Counted from the first letter of the stretch, positions 47,202 through 56,284 are shown. The stretch is 64,000 nt of DNA from Parvibaculum sp. (GCA_017642695.1 JAEPQD010000001.1:1311701-1375700), one strand, 5' to 3'. Translations and numbers: made by a program. Notes: generated by a model not told the origin, from the sequence alone.

Positions 47202-47939
47202 TTGAAAAAAGGCCAGACGAAGAAGCCGGTGGCGGCCGCGGCGGCGAAAGCCACCACCGCGAAGGTGCGGAAGGAGGCGGTCCACCATCTCCCTTCGGTG
47301 CAGGAAATCTGCGACGAGATCGTGAAGCTCATCGAGGAAGACGTCTTCACGCCGGGCGAGCGTCTGCGCGAACAGGATCTCGCGGACCGCTTCGGCGTGA
47401 CCCGCGGCCGTGTCCGCGAGGTGCTGCACAGCCTGGAGGCGCGTGGCTTCATCGTCATCGAACGCATGAAGGGAGCGACGGTCGCTCGCCACAACAAACG
47501 CGAGTTCAAGGCGATCGCGCAGGTTCGCGCGAAGCTCGTGTCGCTTGCCGCGTTGCGCGCGGCGGAAGATGCGACGAAGCCGGAGCGGCAGGAAATCTCG
47601 AAGCTTGCCGGGGCGCTCGCCGCCGATGGACCGGATATGGCCGCGCAGGACTTTCGTCTGGCGACGATCCGTCTCGTCTTCGCTATCTGCGACGCCGCTC
47701 ACAGCGATTTCCTTCGCAGGATCATCGACGACGTGCACCGCATGCCGACAAGCGGTCGGGCGCTGCGCAATCTCATCGTCGCGGAACGCAGCCGCCGCGT
47801 CTATGCCGGCAAGAGATGGAAGGCCGTCGCCGAGGCAATTGCCAAAGGCGACGGCGCAAAGGCTTCCGCGCTGGTCGATGAAATCTACGAGAGTGGTCTT
47901 CGCGCCATGGAAGAGCTCGTGGAAGCCTCGGGAAGCTGA
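47202..47939 (+). CDS. GntR-family (FCD subfamily) regulator, probable repressor of the envelope cluster
   Basis: A 245-residue regulator. A basic Ala/Lys-rich tail (residues 1-25) precedes a GntR winged helix-turn-helix (LREQDLADRFGVTRGRVREVLHSLEARGFIVIER) and a helical FCD-like effector domain (residues about 95-240). It starts with TTG after GGGGAG. It is convergent with the beta-propeller gene (35-bp gap) and sits in the middle of the cluster whose promoters carry ATTGTATACAAT palindromes; short TTGTATACAA palindromes suit FCD-type GntR proteins. It is the best candidate for the factor binding them. Confidence 0.87.
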   Translation: MKKGQTKKPVAAAAAKATTAKVRKEAVHHLPSVQEICDEIVKLIEEDVFTPGERLREQDLADRFGVTRGRVREVLHSLEARGFIVIERMKGATVARHNKREFKAIAQVRAKLVSLAALRAAEDATKPERQEISKLAGALAADGPDMAAQDFRLATIRLVFAICDAAHSDFLRRIIDDVHRMPTSGRALRNLIVAERSRRVYAGKRWKAVAEAIAKGDGAKASALVDEIYESGLRAMEELVEASGS

Positions 47940-47974
47940 GCCCGCTTTCGGGCCTTCGTCTCCCCGAGACGTCT

Positions 47975-49882
47975 TCACTGCGGATTGAATCCGCCTTCCT
48001 TCAATCTCGTGCAGAGCGCATCGAGCGCGGCCGCTCCTGTATCGCCCGCCGACGGTGCAAGGGCGGGAACGGCCCGCGCCGCCTGCCGCAGCAACGCGCT
48101 AGCCTGGACCCGGAAACTCTCCGCTGCTTCCACGCGCGCCGCCCTCTCGCGCTCGGCGGACATGAGTGCCGCCGCGCATACGGCGTCGCGGGCGAGAAGC
48201 TCAGGGCGATCGGGCATGAAGACGGCGATTCCGCCGGTAAGCGTTCCCTCACGGTCCGGAAAGGCCATGCCCGCCAGCACCGAGCGCACCGGCGACTGCG
48301 GAATGACGAGGGCGCCGTTCGGCGCGATCTCCGTGACGGCCACCGAGTCGCCCGTATTCTCCGCATACCAGAGAAGCTCGCCGGTCTCGCGGTCGAGCCG
48401 CGCGCCGCCGCGGCGAAGCGGCAGGAAGCCCGGCCGTTCGCCTGCCACAAACGTCGCGACGCCGAGGCCCGCCTGCGCATAGATGCCGTTCGCGGCGATG
48501 GCGGCGGTGAGCAGGTTCTTCTGAGCCAGGGGAAAAGAAGCGTCGTACATGTCGAAATCGGCCGACCAGGCGATCCGTCCGCTCTCTCCCTCGTCGACGA
48601 TCTTCAGGAGCGCCACGGCGGTGATGACATAGACCTCGTCATTGTCGAGAGCGACGCTCGGTGAAGCGACGATCTGCGCGCCCGCGCCCGTTTCCCAGAG
48701 CTTGCGGCAATCTGAATCGTAGGCCATCAGGTGCTGCTCGCCGTCGGCCACATAGATGCGCTTGCCGTCGCCGCGCAAAGCGGGCGTCGAGGCGCTGCCG
48801 CCATTGAAATAGGCCGAGCAGCCGATGGCGAGGCCGAGAGCGCCTTGTCCGTCGCGGGTGATGTCGATGCCGTAAAGCGCGCCATATTCCGACAACCCGT
48901 CCATCCTGCCGTCGGCATCGTCCGGCGCGGTCGCGCTGAGCCAGAGACGGCCCGTCTCCGGGTCGATGGAGTGATAGTTCGCGATGTTGATGCCGTCGCC
49001 CTGCACCACGCGCAGCACGCGCTCCACCACATCGTCGGCAAGACGGTAGCCGAGCGCGCGAGAGAGCCCGTCCGTCAGTTGCCTGGTGAGCTGGGGCGGC
49101 ATGTCGACGTCGCGAACGGGGGAGGGCGCCCCCGGCACCTGGAGCGGCACGGGCGTCAGAAGTGTTCCCGTTTCTCTGTCGAAGGCGACGAGTTCACCCC
49201 TGCCGCTCACACCCATGACGATGTCTAGCTTCGCATTGTAGCTCGGGCCCCACATCAGGCCGACGCTGCCGTCCTCCCCGTCAAGGTGGAGGCCCGTCGG
49301 GCTCCGCCAGAGAACGGTCCCGTCCTTTGCGACCGCCATCGCCTCTTCATAGCCGATCTGATAGATCGTCTCGCCGCCCGCGCCGTCGGGCAGGATGATC
49401 GGCACACCGCCGGCGGGAACCGGCCCCTTCGTGGTGAAGCGCCAGCGTTCGCCGCCACTCGCCATGTCGTAGGACACGAGGAAGGTGCCGTCGGCGGACG
49501 CATTCGGGCTCGCATAGATGTTGCTGTCGCTGTCGAACGAGATTGCGGTGAAGTAGAGCTCGCCCGGGGCAATGATCCGCGCCGGACCGAAGGTCGGAGC
49601 GCCCGCGAGCAGTGTCTCGTCCGAGTTGCGTCCGTCGCCGTGCCTTTCGCGCCAGGTGCCTGCCTTGTCCATGCGCGTCTCGGCGAGCGAGGCATGGCGG
49701 TTACCGTCCGGTTTCCATGCACTGACCTCCGGAAGGGGCAGCGCGCGCGGCTCCGGTATCTCTCCCATCGTCGCTTTTGCCACCAGTACTGGAACGAGGT
49801 GTGTCGATCTGTAGGCATAGCCGCTCGCGCTCAGGGCGAGCGCCAACACCAGCGCCGCCCCGATCTTTCCCCTGTTTTTCAT
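47975..49882 (-). CDS. PQQ-like beta-propeller periplasmic protein
   Basis: A 635-residue exported protein. An N-terminal membrane/signal segment (residues about 6-25) is followed by repeated blades with tryptophan-docking-like lines such as YDMASGGERWRFTTKGPV, VAKDGTVLWRSPTG, VAFDRETGTLL, MAYDSDCRKLWETG and LDRETGELLWYAENTG. The pattern resembles BamB and PQQ quinoprotein propellers, but I cannot show cofactor residues, so it may be a scaffold rather than a dehydrogenase. The C-terminus is helical with two Cys. A TTG at 49894 is in frame, but the ATG at 49882 has GGAG eight bases upstream. Its promoter region carries the best operator palindrome of the cluster. Confidence 0.82.
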   Translation of the reverse strand: MKNRGKIGAALVLALALSASGYAYRSTHLVPVLVAKATMGEIPEPRALPLPEVSAWKPDGNRHASLAETRMDKAGTWRERHGDGRNSDETLLAGAPTFGPARIIAPGELYFTAISFDSDSNIYASPNASADGTFLVSYDMASGGERWRFTTKGPVPAGGVPIILPDGAGGETIYQIGYEEAMAVAKDGTVLWRSPTGLHLDGEDGSVGLMWGPSYNAKLDIVMGVSGRGELVAFDRETGTLLTPVPLQVPGAPSPVRDVDMPPQLTRQLTDGLSRALGYRLADDVVERVLRVVQGDGINIANYHSIDPETGRLWLSATAPDDADGRMDGLSEYGALYGIDITRDGQGALGLAIGCSAYFNGGSASTPALRGDGKRIYVADGEQHLMAYDSDCRKLWETGAGAQIVASPSVALDNDEVYVITAVALLKIVDEGESGRIAWSADFDMYDASFPLAQKNLLTAAIAANGIYAQAGLGVATFVAGERPGFLPLRRGGARLDRETGELLWYAENTGDSVAVTEIAPNGALVIPQSPVRSVLAGMAFPDREGTLTGGIAVFMPDRPELLARDAVCAAALMSAERERAARVEAAESFRVQASALLRQAARAVPALAPSAGDTGAAALDALCTRLKEGGFNPQ

Positions 49883-49926
49883 TCTTGTCTCCAAGAACGT
49901 CCGCCGTCCCGGACGGCGGACGCCAT

Positions 49927-49952
49927 ATCGTTTTCAATATTGTATACAATAT
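49927..49952 (-). promoter_or_regulatory. Perfect ATATTGTATACAATAT palindrome plus adjacent weak site, beta-propeller promoter
   Basis: ATATTGTATACAATAT at 49937-49952 is a perfect 16-bp palindrome containing the full 12-of-12 core (49939-49950). ATCGTTTTCAAT (49927-49938, 9 of 12) abuts it on the gene side, repeating the tandem arrangement. It lies about 45-70 bp upstream of the leftward propeller gene, in the 174-bp gap after the second propeller gene. Confidence 0.75.
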
Positions 49953-50056
49953 CGAGTGGAGCGGGTTCGGGCAAGCCGAAGCAGGGGAGGAAGGAGGCGG
50001 CATTTTCCAAGCAGACGGGCCGGACGGCACCGGGGATACCGCTGGCCCGGGCGCGT

Positions 50057-51970
50057 CTACCGGTTTCGCGCGCGCTTGACGTCGAGCCCCTGTGTGAACC
50101 ACAGCTCGCCATCATCGGTGACATCGAGAAGCTCCGGCGTCGTGTTGCGGATGCCGTCGAAGCTGCGGTTGGCCGCGTTCCACCGGAAGAGTTTCGGGTT
50201 GCCGTTATCGTCGCCGGCGATCACGAAGACGGAGCCGTCCACGGCGACGGCGACGCCGCCGACCTGGGTCTTGCGCCGCACGGGGCTGACATACCGATCG
50301 CCGTCATATCGCAGCACGATGTTGCCGCCATCCGTGATCCAGATGTTCTCGTCCATGCCGAATGAGATGGTTCTGATCTCTTCATTGGAGAACAGCCGGA
50401 ATTGCGCGGAACTGCGTGTCTTGACGTAGACCCTCTCCCCGACCACGGCATAGACGTTGCCGTCATGGTCGAGCGCGATGTCGGACCCCGACCCGGTGGA
50501 ATCGGGAACGGAATAGGTGGTGACGGAGGCGCCGCTGTTGCGCGCCCGGTAGATCTCAACCGGTGCCCGCGTGTGGATGCCCCAGAAGGTTGTCCCGTCC
50601 TCCTCGACGTCGAAGCGGGCGACGTCGTCGGGAAAGGGATAGTCGATATTGACGAAGCGCCGCCGCCGCTCGTCGAACTTGTCGATGGCGATGGTGAAGC
50701 CGAGGAGCTGCGACCCCGATATGTAGACGCCGCCGTCATTGCCGACGACGAGATCGATCATCGTCGAGAAGCGGTCGTTTTCCGAACGGTAGGTATCGAA
50801 CCGGAGTGTCCTGTTGAAGGTGATGCCGCTCGTTTGCTGCGTGCTGACCACGCCGCCGGTCTTGCCCGTTCCAACCGTGTCGCCGGTCGCGGCAAGCCTG
50901 ACGGGGTTGTCGCCGCTTTCGTCGCGGGCAAAGAAGCGCGATGAGAGAACCTCGTTGTCCACTGTGACGACCCAGGGAAAGCCGTTCGGACCGACGGCGA
51001 CGCGCCTGACGCTGCGTCCGAGCGTCGGAATGACGGTGAAGCTCTCTCCGCGGTCGGTGGAGCGCAGGAGCCGGCCGCCGGTATCGACGATGAAGAGGCT
51101 GTCATCCGGTCCGATCGACAGGCCCGTCGCCCGGCGGTCGAGGCTCGCGCATGTGCCGTCCTCGCAGCGGTAGACGAGGTTGCCGTCGTGAATGGTCATG
51201 AGCGACCCGTCCGAGAACAGCGCCACCTGAACCCCGCGCAAGCCCGTTTCCACAACGAACCGGTTGAGGGTTTGCTCGAAGCGCTCGACGAGGCCGTCAT
51301 CTCTCGCAAGGATGACATTGCCGTTCCGATTGACGTCGATGTCGGAGGCGACCTCGCCTCGCACCTGCGACCATCTCTTTCCGTCGAAGAAGAAGACACG
51401 GCCGAGCGAATTGATGCCCCATAGCGTGCCGTCGGGCCCCACGGCGAGACGCGACACTTCGCCTTCGAACTCGAGGAAATCGCGCCGGCTGTTGGACCAG
51501 AGAAAGATATTACCTGCCGCATCGAGAGCGAAGACGCGCCCCTCAGGGCCGATGGCAAGCGCAAAGGCTTCTTTCCTTGTATCGGTGAAGAGGATCGCCT
51601 CGTCCGTCGTGACGGCGCCGGGAGGTAGCGTGAGGCCGCCATCCCCGTCTTCCCGGCCCGAGCTGTAGCCTTCCGTGAGCTCGAACCGGTTCTCATAGAC
51701 CTCGTCGGCGAAGATCTCCTTTGCTTCCGGTATCGTCGTTTCGGGGATCGCGGGCCTGTCTGTCACCGGCTTCGGCCGCTTCGGTTCGGGTGTCTCCGGT
51801 TGGGTCTGCGGCGCTTCGACCGGCACGGCGCGCTGGGCGCTGCCGGATTGCAGGGGTAAGGCGGAGGCAACAAGAAGGACAAGGAAAGCGCCCGCGGCCG
51901 CGAGCGGTGAAACGCCGGTGCGGCGAAGCGCATTCATGCGGGAGCTTCCGCCATCCGCCGCGCGCCTCAC
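50057..51970 (-). CDS. Secreted multi-blade beta-propeller protein
   Basis: A 637-residue exported protein. A hydrophobic N-terminal segment (residues about 20-45) and a Pro/Glu-rich linker precede many short propeller-like lines of the type IGPEGRVFALDAAGNIFLW, VGPDGTLWGINSLGRVFFFDG, IGPDDSLFIVDTGGRLLRSTDRGESF and LDHDGNVYAVVGERVYVK. This is reminiscent of two-component-regulator propellers and YCF48/BNR blades. The GTG at 51970 overlaps the secretin stop (GTGA), suggesting translational coupling; an ATG at 51937 is a possible alternative. It probably works with the secretin in the envelope; function unknown. Confidence 0.78.
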   Translation of the reverse strand: MRRAADGGSSRMNALRRTGVSPLAAAGAFLVLLVASALPLQSGSAQRAVPVEAPQTQPETPEPKRPKPVTDRPAIPETTIPEAKEIFADEVYENRFELTEGYSSGREDGDGGLTLPPGAVTTDEAILFTDTRKEAFALAIGPEGRVFALDAAGNIFLWSNSRRDFLEFEGEVSRLAVGPDGTLWGINSLGRVFFFDGKRWSQVRGEVASDIDVNRNGNVILARDDGLVERFEQTLNRFVVETGLRGVQVALFSDGSLMTIHDGNLVYRCEDGTCASLDRRATGLSIGPDDSLFIVDTGGRLLRSTDRGESFTVIPTLGRSVRRVAVGPNGFPWVVTVDNEVLSSRFFARDESGDNPVRLAATGDTVGTGKTGGVVSTQQTSGITFNRTLRFDTYRSENDRFSTMIDLVVGNDGGVYISGSQLLGFTIAIDKFDERRRRFVNIDYPFPDDVARFDVEEDGTTFWGIHTRAPVEIYRARNSGASVTTYSVPDSTGSGSDIALDHDGNVYAVVGERVYVKTRSSAQFRLFSNEEIRTISFGMDENIWITDGGNIVLRYDGDRYVSPVRRKTQVGGVAVAVDGSVFVIAGDDNGNPKLFRWNAANRSFDGIRNTTPELLDVTDDGELWFTQGLDVKRARNR

Positions 51971-54012
51971 AGATCCCCGGCGAGGAGGTAGCGCTTCAGA
52001 TCTTCCACGCTGCCCGCCGTACCGCCGCGGCGGGCGAGCGCGCCCCGCGGTATGTCGTTCGCATGAAACTCCCCGACGAAGGCGGGGAGGTCACCATGGT
52101 TCACCTGCGGCAGGAAGCCGTCACGCGGCGCGAACCATTCGCGGTGCCGCTGCTGAAAACGCTCGACATCCCGTGCGACGGAACTGGCGCTCTCCTGCGC
52201 CTCGCCGCGCGCCTCGGCGGTCTGGTTGGTGAATTGCGGCCGCCGCGGCGTGATGAGGATGAGAATGGAACGCTCGAAGACCCGGCTCGCTTCCTGCGAG
52301 AAGAACAGGTTGATCCCCGGAATGTCGCGAATGATCGGCACGCCATCCGTCGAACTCGTCGTTTCCTTTTCGGTGAGGCCGCCGATGACGAGCGTCTCGC
52401 CGAAATCCATCGTGACCGTCGAGTTGATGTTGGTCTTCGTCGTGTCGAGCCGGAACTCGAACAGGACCGAGGTCGAAGGATCGGTGAGGAAGGTCCGTTC
52501 GGCCGCGACGTGGAGGCGCACCTTGCCGCCGCTCGTGACTGTCGGCGTGACGGCGAGCTTCACCCCGACTTCCTTTTCGACCGACACGGAGTCGCCGTCG
52601 CCGCCCGATACCGCAGCGGCCAGAACTTCGGTGCCGGAGAAGAATTCGGAGGTTTCCCCGCTGAGCGCCACGAGAGAGGGCTTCGCGAGAATTTCGCCAT
52701 AGCTGTCCAGCGCATTCGCGATGTTCAGCGAATAGCGGATCGCGGGAATGTTGATGAAATTGGTGATGGTCTGGGTATTCTCCGCCAGACCGGAATTGAG
52801 CGCGTCGTTGATGCGGGTCTCGCCGAAGCTGACGCCGGGCACGTTCTCGAGCGTGTCGCCGAACTGAAGCTGCAGTCCTTCAAGGAGGTTGACGCCGCGC
52901 GAGCGCCGCGCATCTTCCTGGGTGCCGATCAGGACGACCTCGACAACGACCATCTCGGTGGAGGCGGGGGTTTCGTCCGTCCCGCCGATGTCGCCCACCT
53001 TGGCGGCATCGTCCAGCTCGTCGAAATCGTCGAAATCCTCGTCATCGTCATCGTCGTCGTCGAACGCCGCTGCGGCGAGCATCGGCTTCCGCCGGGAGAT
53101 ATTCTCCAGCGGGATGGGTGCGCCCTGGGCGGGTGTCCCCGTCATCGCTTCGGCTGGTGCCGTTTCCACCTTGTTCGTCAGCGAGGCGAGGGTGACGTTC
53201 GCGCGCGCGTCGTATTCGTAGAAGTCCCGCCAGTTCCTGAGCCGCCTTTTCACGAAATCGAGGCTGTCCGCGCCCGCCAGCGTCGCGCTGTAGCGCGCAA
53301 GCAGGGCGTCGGCCGCTTCGCGATCGTTGACGGCCGCAGTGGCGATGGAAAGCGCCTGCGCAAATTCGGGCTGCCCGGCCACCAACGGCGAGGTCGCGGC
53401 AAGCTCTCTCAACACCGCTTCGGCGGTGAATGGATCGCGCGCGTAGTAGGAGGCCGTGGCGAGGTCGTAGAGCGCAGCCGGATCGTCGTCATTGTCGAGG
53501 GCGACAGCGGCGAAGTAGTTCCTCGCGAGCGAATATTTCCGCTGCGCCATGTAGACGGTGCCGAGCTGGTACTGCACCCGAGTGTTGCCCGGATCAAATT
53601 TCAACGTCTGCAGATAACCCTGCTCGGCGAGCTGATACTTGCTCGTGTCGCCGCTGAGCCCCATCTGCTGGTAGACATAGGCATTCAAAAACTGCAAACG
53701 CGGGTTCGTGATGTCGAACTTCAGGGCGGCGTTGGCCCGGTGAGACGCCCTTTCAAGATCGCCATCCGCCAGCGCATCAAGCGCGCTTTCCACGAGCTGG
53801 TAGCCGATGCGGTCGTCACGCCGGGAAGAGAACGAGCCGCCGCTCGGCGAGGCATGAATTGCGGCTGCGTCATGACTGGACAAAAAGGGGGAGCGGCCGG
53901 GCCGGTCTGCCGTCTCGCATCCCTGCAGGGCGAGCGCCGCCAGCGGGACGAGAAGAAGATGTCTGATGGTCAAGGGTAACACTCGCACATTGCAGTCGAT
54001 CCTGTCGTTCAC
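51967..54012 (-). CDS. TPR-secretin fusion lipoprotein (GspD/PilQ-like)
   Basis: A 681-residue protein. A lipoprotein-type signal (LAALALQGC, lipid-modified Cys near residue 32) is followed by tetratricopeptide-like helical repeats (about residues 70-270). A striking acidic run follows, with seven consecutive Asp and then mixed Asp/Glu/Phe, and finally a secretin C-terminal domain (about residues 360-590). That domain contains GEILAKPSLVALSGE, LVIGGLTEKE and VPIIRDIPGINLFF ending ILITPRRP. It should form a ring channel in the outer membrane. No inner-membrane ATPase, pseudopilin or platform gene is present in the window, so its partner system is unclear. The start is uncertain (GTG at 54012 assumed). 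It follows the AraC stop by 5 bp and overlaps the propeller gene. Confidence 0.83.
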   Translation of the reverse strand: MNDRIDCNVRVLPLTIRHLLLVPLAALALQGCETADRPGRSPFLSSHDAAAIHASPSGGSFSSRRDDRIGYQLVESALDALADGDLERASHRANAALKFDITNPRLQFLNAYVYQQMGLSGDTSKYQLAEQGYLQTLKFDPGNTRVQYQLGTVYMAQRKYSLARNYFAAVALDNDDDPAALYDLATASYYARDPFTAEAVLRELAATSPLVAGQPEFAQALSIATAAVNDREAADALLARYSATLAGADSLDFVKRRLRNWRDFYEYDARANVTLASLTNKVETAPAEAMTGTPAQGAPIPLENISRRKPMLAAAAFDDDDDDDEDFDDFDELDDAAKVGDIGGTDETPASTEMVVVEVVLIGTQEDARRSRGVNLLEGLQLQFGDTLENVPGVSFGETRINDALNSGLAENTQTITNFINIPAIRYSLNIANALDSYGEILAKPSLVALSGETSEFFSGTEVLAAAVSGGDGDSVSVEKEVGVKLAVTPTVTSGGKVRLHVAAERTFLTDPSTSVLFEFRLDTTKTNINSTVTMDFGETLVIGGLTEKETTSSTDGVPIIRDIPGINLFFSQEASRVFERSILILITPRRPQFTNQTAEARGEAQESASSVARDVERFQQRHREWFAPRDGFLPQVNHGDLPAFVGEFHANDIPRGALARRGGTAGSVEDLKRYLLAGDL

Positions 54013-54017
54013 GTGTC

Positions 54018-55160
54018 TTACAGGCGGTCAAGCCATTCGGGCGCTTCTTCGCGATTGGCGACCGGAAAACCCTTTGCGGCTTCGGACGGCGCCTGTACGA
54101 GCGCGCAGTTCACCGCCTTGCCGGGGTTGAAGCCGAAGCGGCGCCGGAACTCACGCGAGAAATGGGCGGTCGAACTGAAGTGCCAGCGGTGCGCCACTTC
54201 CCCCACAATGCCGCGCACGTCCGGCCCGAAGGCGAGCTCCTTGCACGCTTCTTCCAGCCGCCTGCGCATGATGTAGCGTTGCAGGCCGCCCATCTCCTCG
54301 ACGTCGCGGTAAACCGTTGCCCGCGATATGCCGAACTCCGCGGCGAGCATGCCCGGCGTGAGATCGGGAGAGAGGAGGTGATTTTCGACAAAGGCGCGGA
54401 TCGCTGTCTGGCGCTTCTGCGCAGGATCAGGCGGTGCCGCATTCTCTTCGAGGCTTTGCTCAAGCATTCGGGCGAACAGCGAGAGAAAATGATCAATCGC
54501 CGCCTCGGCTTCCTTGACGGTGAAGACCGGCAGCCCCTTCATGACCCTCAGAAAGGCGGAGGCAAGGGCCGCGCCCTGCGGACCGGTCGGCGGCATCCGG
54601 ATGTGCGGTGCATGAACGGCCGGATCGTAGCCGACCGCCTCATGGGAAACGACGAAGGTAAAGAAGCGAACGCGCGTCGAGATCGAACTGTAGGTCTCGG
54701 TGAAGTCGACGACATTGAGGTCGCCAGGCTTCGTGATATAGGCGTCGGAGCGCACCTCGCTGGAGCTGTGCCCGAGCGCATGCATCCGCGTGACCAGTGT
54801 CGGCTTCACATAGTGGCGCACATGATAGGGCTCGCGTTTCGTCACATGCGGTTCGATCAGCGTATCCGTGAAGATCGCCTTCCCGGTTGGCCAGGCCCGA
54901 GCGCGCAGGATACCGTCCGCTCCCCGCCAGTTCAGCGGTGCGAAATCGCAGATGGGCCGCGTCCACTCGGACCACCTTGCAAGGCGCTCCTCCGGGCCGA
55001 CGAACTCGGGGTCGAGGTCGAATACGGGAACGCGATCGGCAGACTCCGCGAGTGCCATAGGACGGTCCCGTCTATGTGAAAGCCGTTTATCTTCCCTTTC
55101 GCCGCGAACGGTCTCGCGGACTGAATTAATATCGGGAATTGGCTGCGCTCTCATAGACAT
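54018..55160 (-). CDS. AraC-family transcriptional regulator
   Basis: A 380-residue regulator (346 if started at the ATG 55058). The N-terminal ligand domain (about residues 60-235) is of the AraC-binding-like type, and the C-terminal two helix-turn-helix domain shows LTPGMLAAEFGISRATVYRDVEEMGG and VAHRWHFSSTAHFSREFRRRFGFNPG. It heads the leftward unit araC-secretin-propeller, with only 5 bp to the secretin start, so it probably activates its own operon. The ATG at 55160 lies far enough from the next gene, but neither start has a strong ribosome site. The inducer is unknown. Confidence 0.85.
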   Translation of the reverse strand: MSMRAQPIPDINSVRETVRGEREDKRLSHRRDRPMALAESADRVPVFDLDPEFVGPEERLARWSEWTRPICDFAPLNWRGADGILRARAWPTGKAIFTDTLIEPHVTKREPYHVRHYVKPTLVTRMHALGHSSSEVRSDAYITKPGDLNVVDFTETYSSISTRVRFFTFVVSHEAVGYDPAVHAPHIRMPPTGPQGAALASAFLRVMKGLPVFTVKEAEAAIDHFLSLFARMLEQSLEENAAPPDPAQKRQTAIRAFVENHLLSPDLTPGMLAAEFGISRATVYRDVEEMGGLQRYIMRRRLEEACKELAFGPDVRGIVGEVAHRWHFSSTAHFSREFRRRFGFNPGKAVNCALVQAPSEAAKGFPVANREEAPEWLDRL

Positions 55161-55183
55161 TTATGTATTTCCGACTGACGGCT

Positions 55184-55579
55184 CTAACCGCAAACGTCTC
55201 CTGTATCGTCCGAATCGTGAGGATTTCCGCCGCATCGAACGACGATCCTCAGCTTGTCGCGCGATTGCTCATTCGCGTTAGTGCATGACCTGGAAAGGTA
55301 GTGACTGCTGCCTGGTCCGCGGCATTTCGCGGTGCAGGACGTGTCCTTGTTCTCCTGCTTGATCGAGATGCCCTTGGGATAGGGCTTTTCCCTGTTCGTG
55401 CAGATCGCCCGGTAATCCTTCGTGGCGGATGCGGCAATTTCCCGGCCGAATTCGCAACGGCCGGAGTTGCAGCGCAGCGTCTCGATGGGATCGGCCTTCG
55501 CAATGATGAGGGAGGAGGGCGGGAACAGAACGGTCCAGCACATCGCAAATGCAAGGAAATGCGTGGATTTCAAGATCAT
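55184..55579 (-). CDS. Small secreted eight-cysteine protein (paralogue 1)
   Basis: A 131-residue protein with a signal peptide (cleavage near IAKADP, residue 29) and a mature part with eight Cys, suggesting four disulfides. Segments LRCNSGRCEF, YRAICTN, SIKQENKDTSCTAKCRG and SHYLSRSCTN are shared with the next gene product. I do not recognise the family. The two paralogues differ mostly in charge and at the termini. It is transcribed leftward from a region that resembles the control region of its neighbour, so gene and promoter were duplicated together. Confidence 0.75.
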   Translation of the reverse strand: MILKSTHFLAFAMCWTVLFPPSSLIIAKADPIETLRCNSGRCEFGREIAASATKDYRAICTNREKPYPKGISIKQENKDTSCTAKCRGPGSSHYLSRSCTNANEQSRDKLRIVVRCGGNPHDSDDTGDVCG

Positions 55580-55749
55580 GCGGCGCGCCCCTTGGCCTGC
55601 ATTCGATCAAGCGACGTCTGTCTGCGCGTGCTGGCAAAGGTGCGAGCGAGACAGCCCCGCCGATGATCCTAGATCGGGACGGATCGCGAGTCGTTGTCTG
55701 AGCGTCTCATGGAACGGGGCCACCCGTCGGCGGAAACGCTGCAATGGAT

Positions 55750-56160
55750 CTACTTCGCGATGATCTGGCTGCAGGTGTCCTCGATCCCGCCCGACGTGTC
55801 GGGATAATCCCCGCACCAGACAATAATCTTGAGCTTGTCGCGCGAGGTCGGGTCCCAGTTGGTGCATGACTTCGTGATGTAGTGGCTGTCGCCTGCTTGC
55901 CCGCGGCATTTGGTCGTGCAGGTCGTGTTCTTGTTTTCCTGCCGGATCGACATGTTCTCTGGATAAGGATTTACACCGTTGGAACAGATCCCCCGAAATT
56001 CCTTGGTGGAGGACTTGCCGAGCCGCTCCTTGAATTCGCAGCGCGATGAGTTGCAGCGGAGTTTCTCGATGGAATCCGCCTTGGCGATATTGACGGAAGG
56101 CGACAGAAAAAGTGTCGACACTGCGAAGAGGGTAGTGAGACACAAGGATTTCCAGTTCAT
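55750..56160 (-). CDS. Small secreted eight-cysteine protein (paralogue 2)
   Basis: A 136-residue exported protein, paralogue of the preceding one, with the same eight Cys spacing (LRCNSSRCEF, FRGICSN, QENKNTTCTTKCRG, SHYITKSCTN, IIVWCGDYP). The signal peptide covers residues about 1-29. The open frame reaches 56268, but the ATG at 56160 has AGGAGA at good distance and begins the signal peptide. It is divergent from two further small secreted proteins; the shared gap contains an 18-bp palindrome. Function unknown. Confidence 0.78.
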   Translation of the reverse strand: MNWKSLCLTTLFAVSTLFLSPSVNIAKADSIEKLRCNSSRCEFKERLGKSSTKEFRGICSNGVNPYPENMSIRQENKNTTCTTKCRGQAGDSHYITKSCTNWDPTSRDKLKIIVWCGDYPDTSGGIEDTCSQIIAK

Positions 56161-56284
56161 CGCGTTTCTCCTCGCCATGCGCGCCGGGCACGCGCGGATT
56201 TCTCCTCGCCCGCACGAATAGGTGCGAAGCGGACAGACGGTGCGGACCGATTCTAGATCGCGATCCAAGAAGAGTCGTTGTCTG

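Noticed and set aside
51721..53979. Plus-strand open frame of 752 aa opposite the secretin and propeller genes
   Set aside because: It is antisense to conserved secretin motifs and looks random and Arg-rich.
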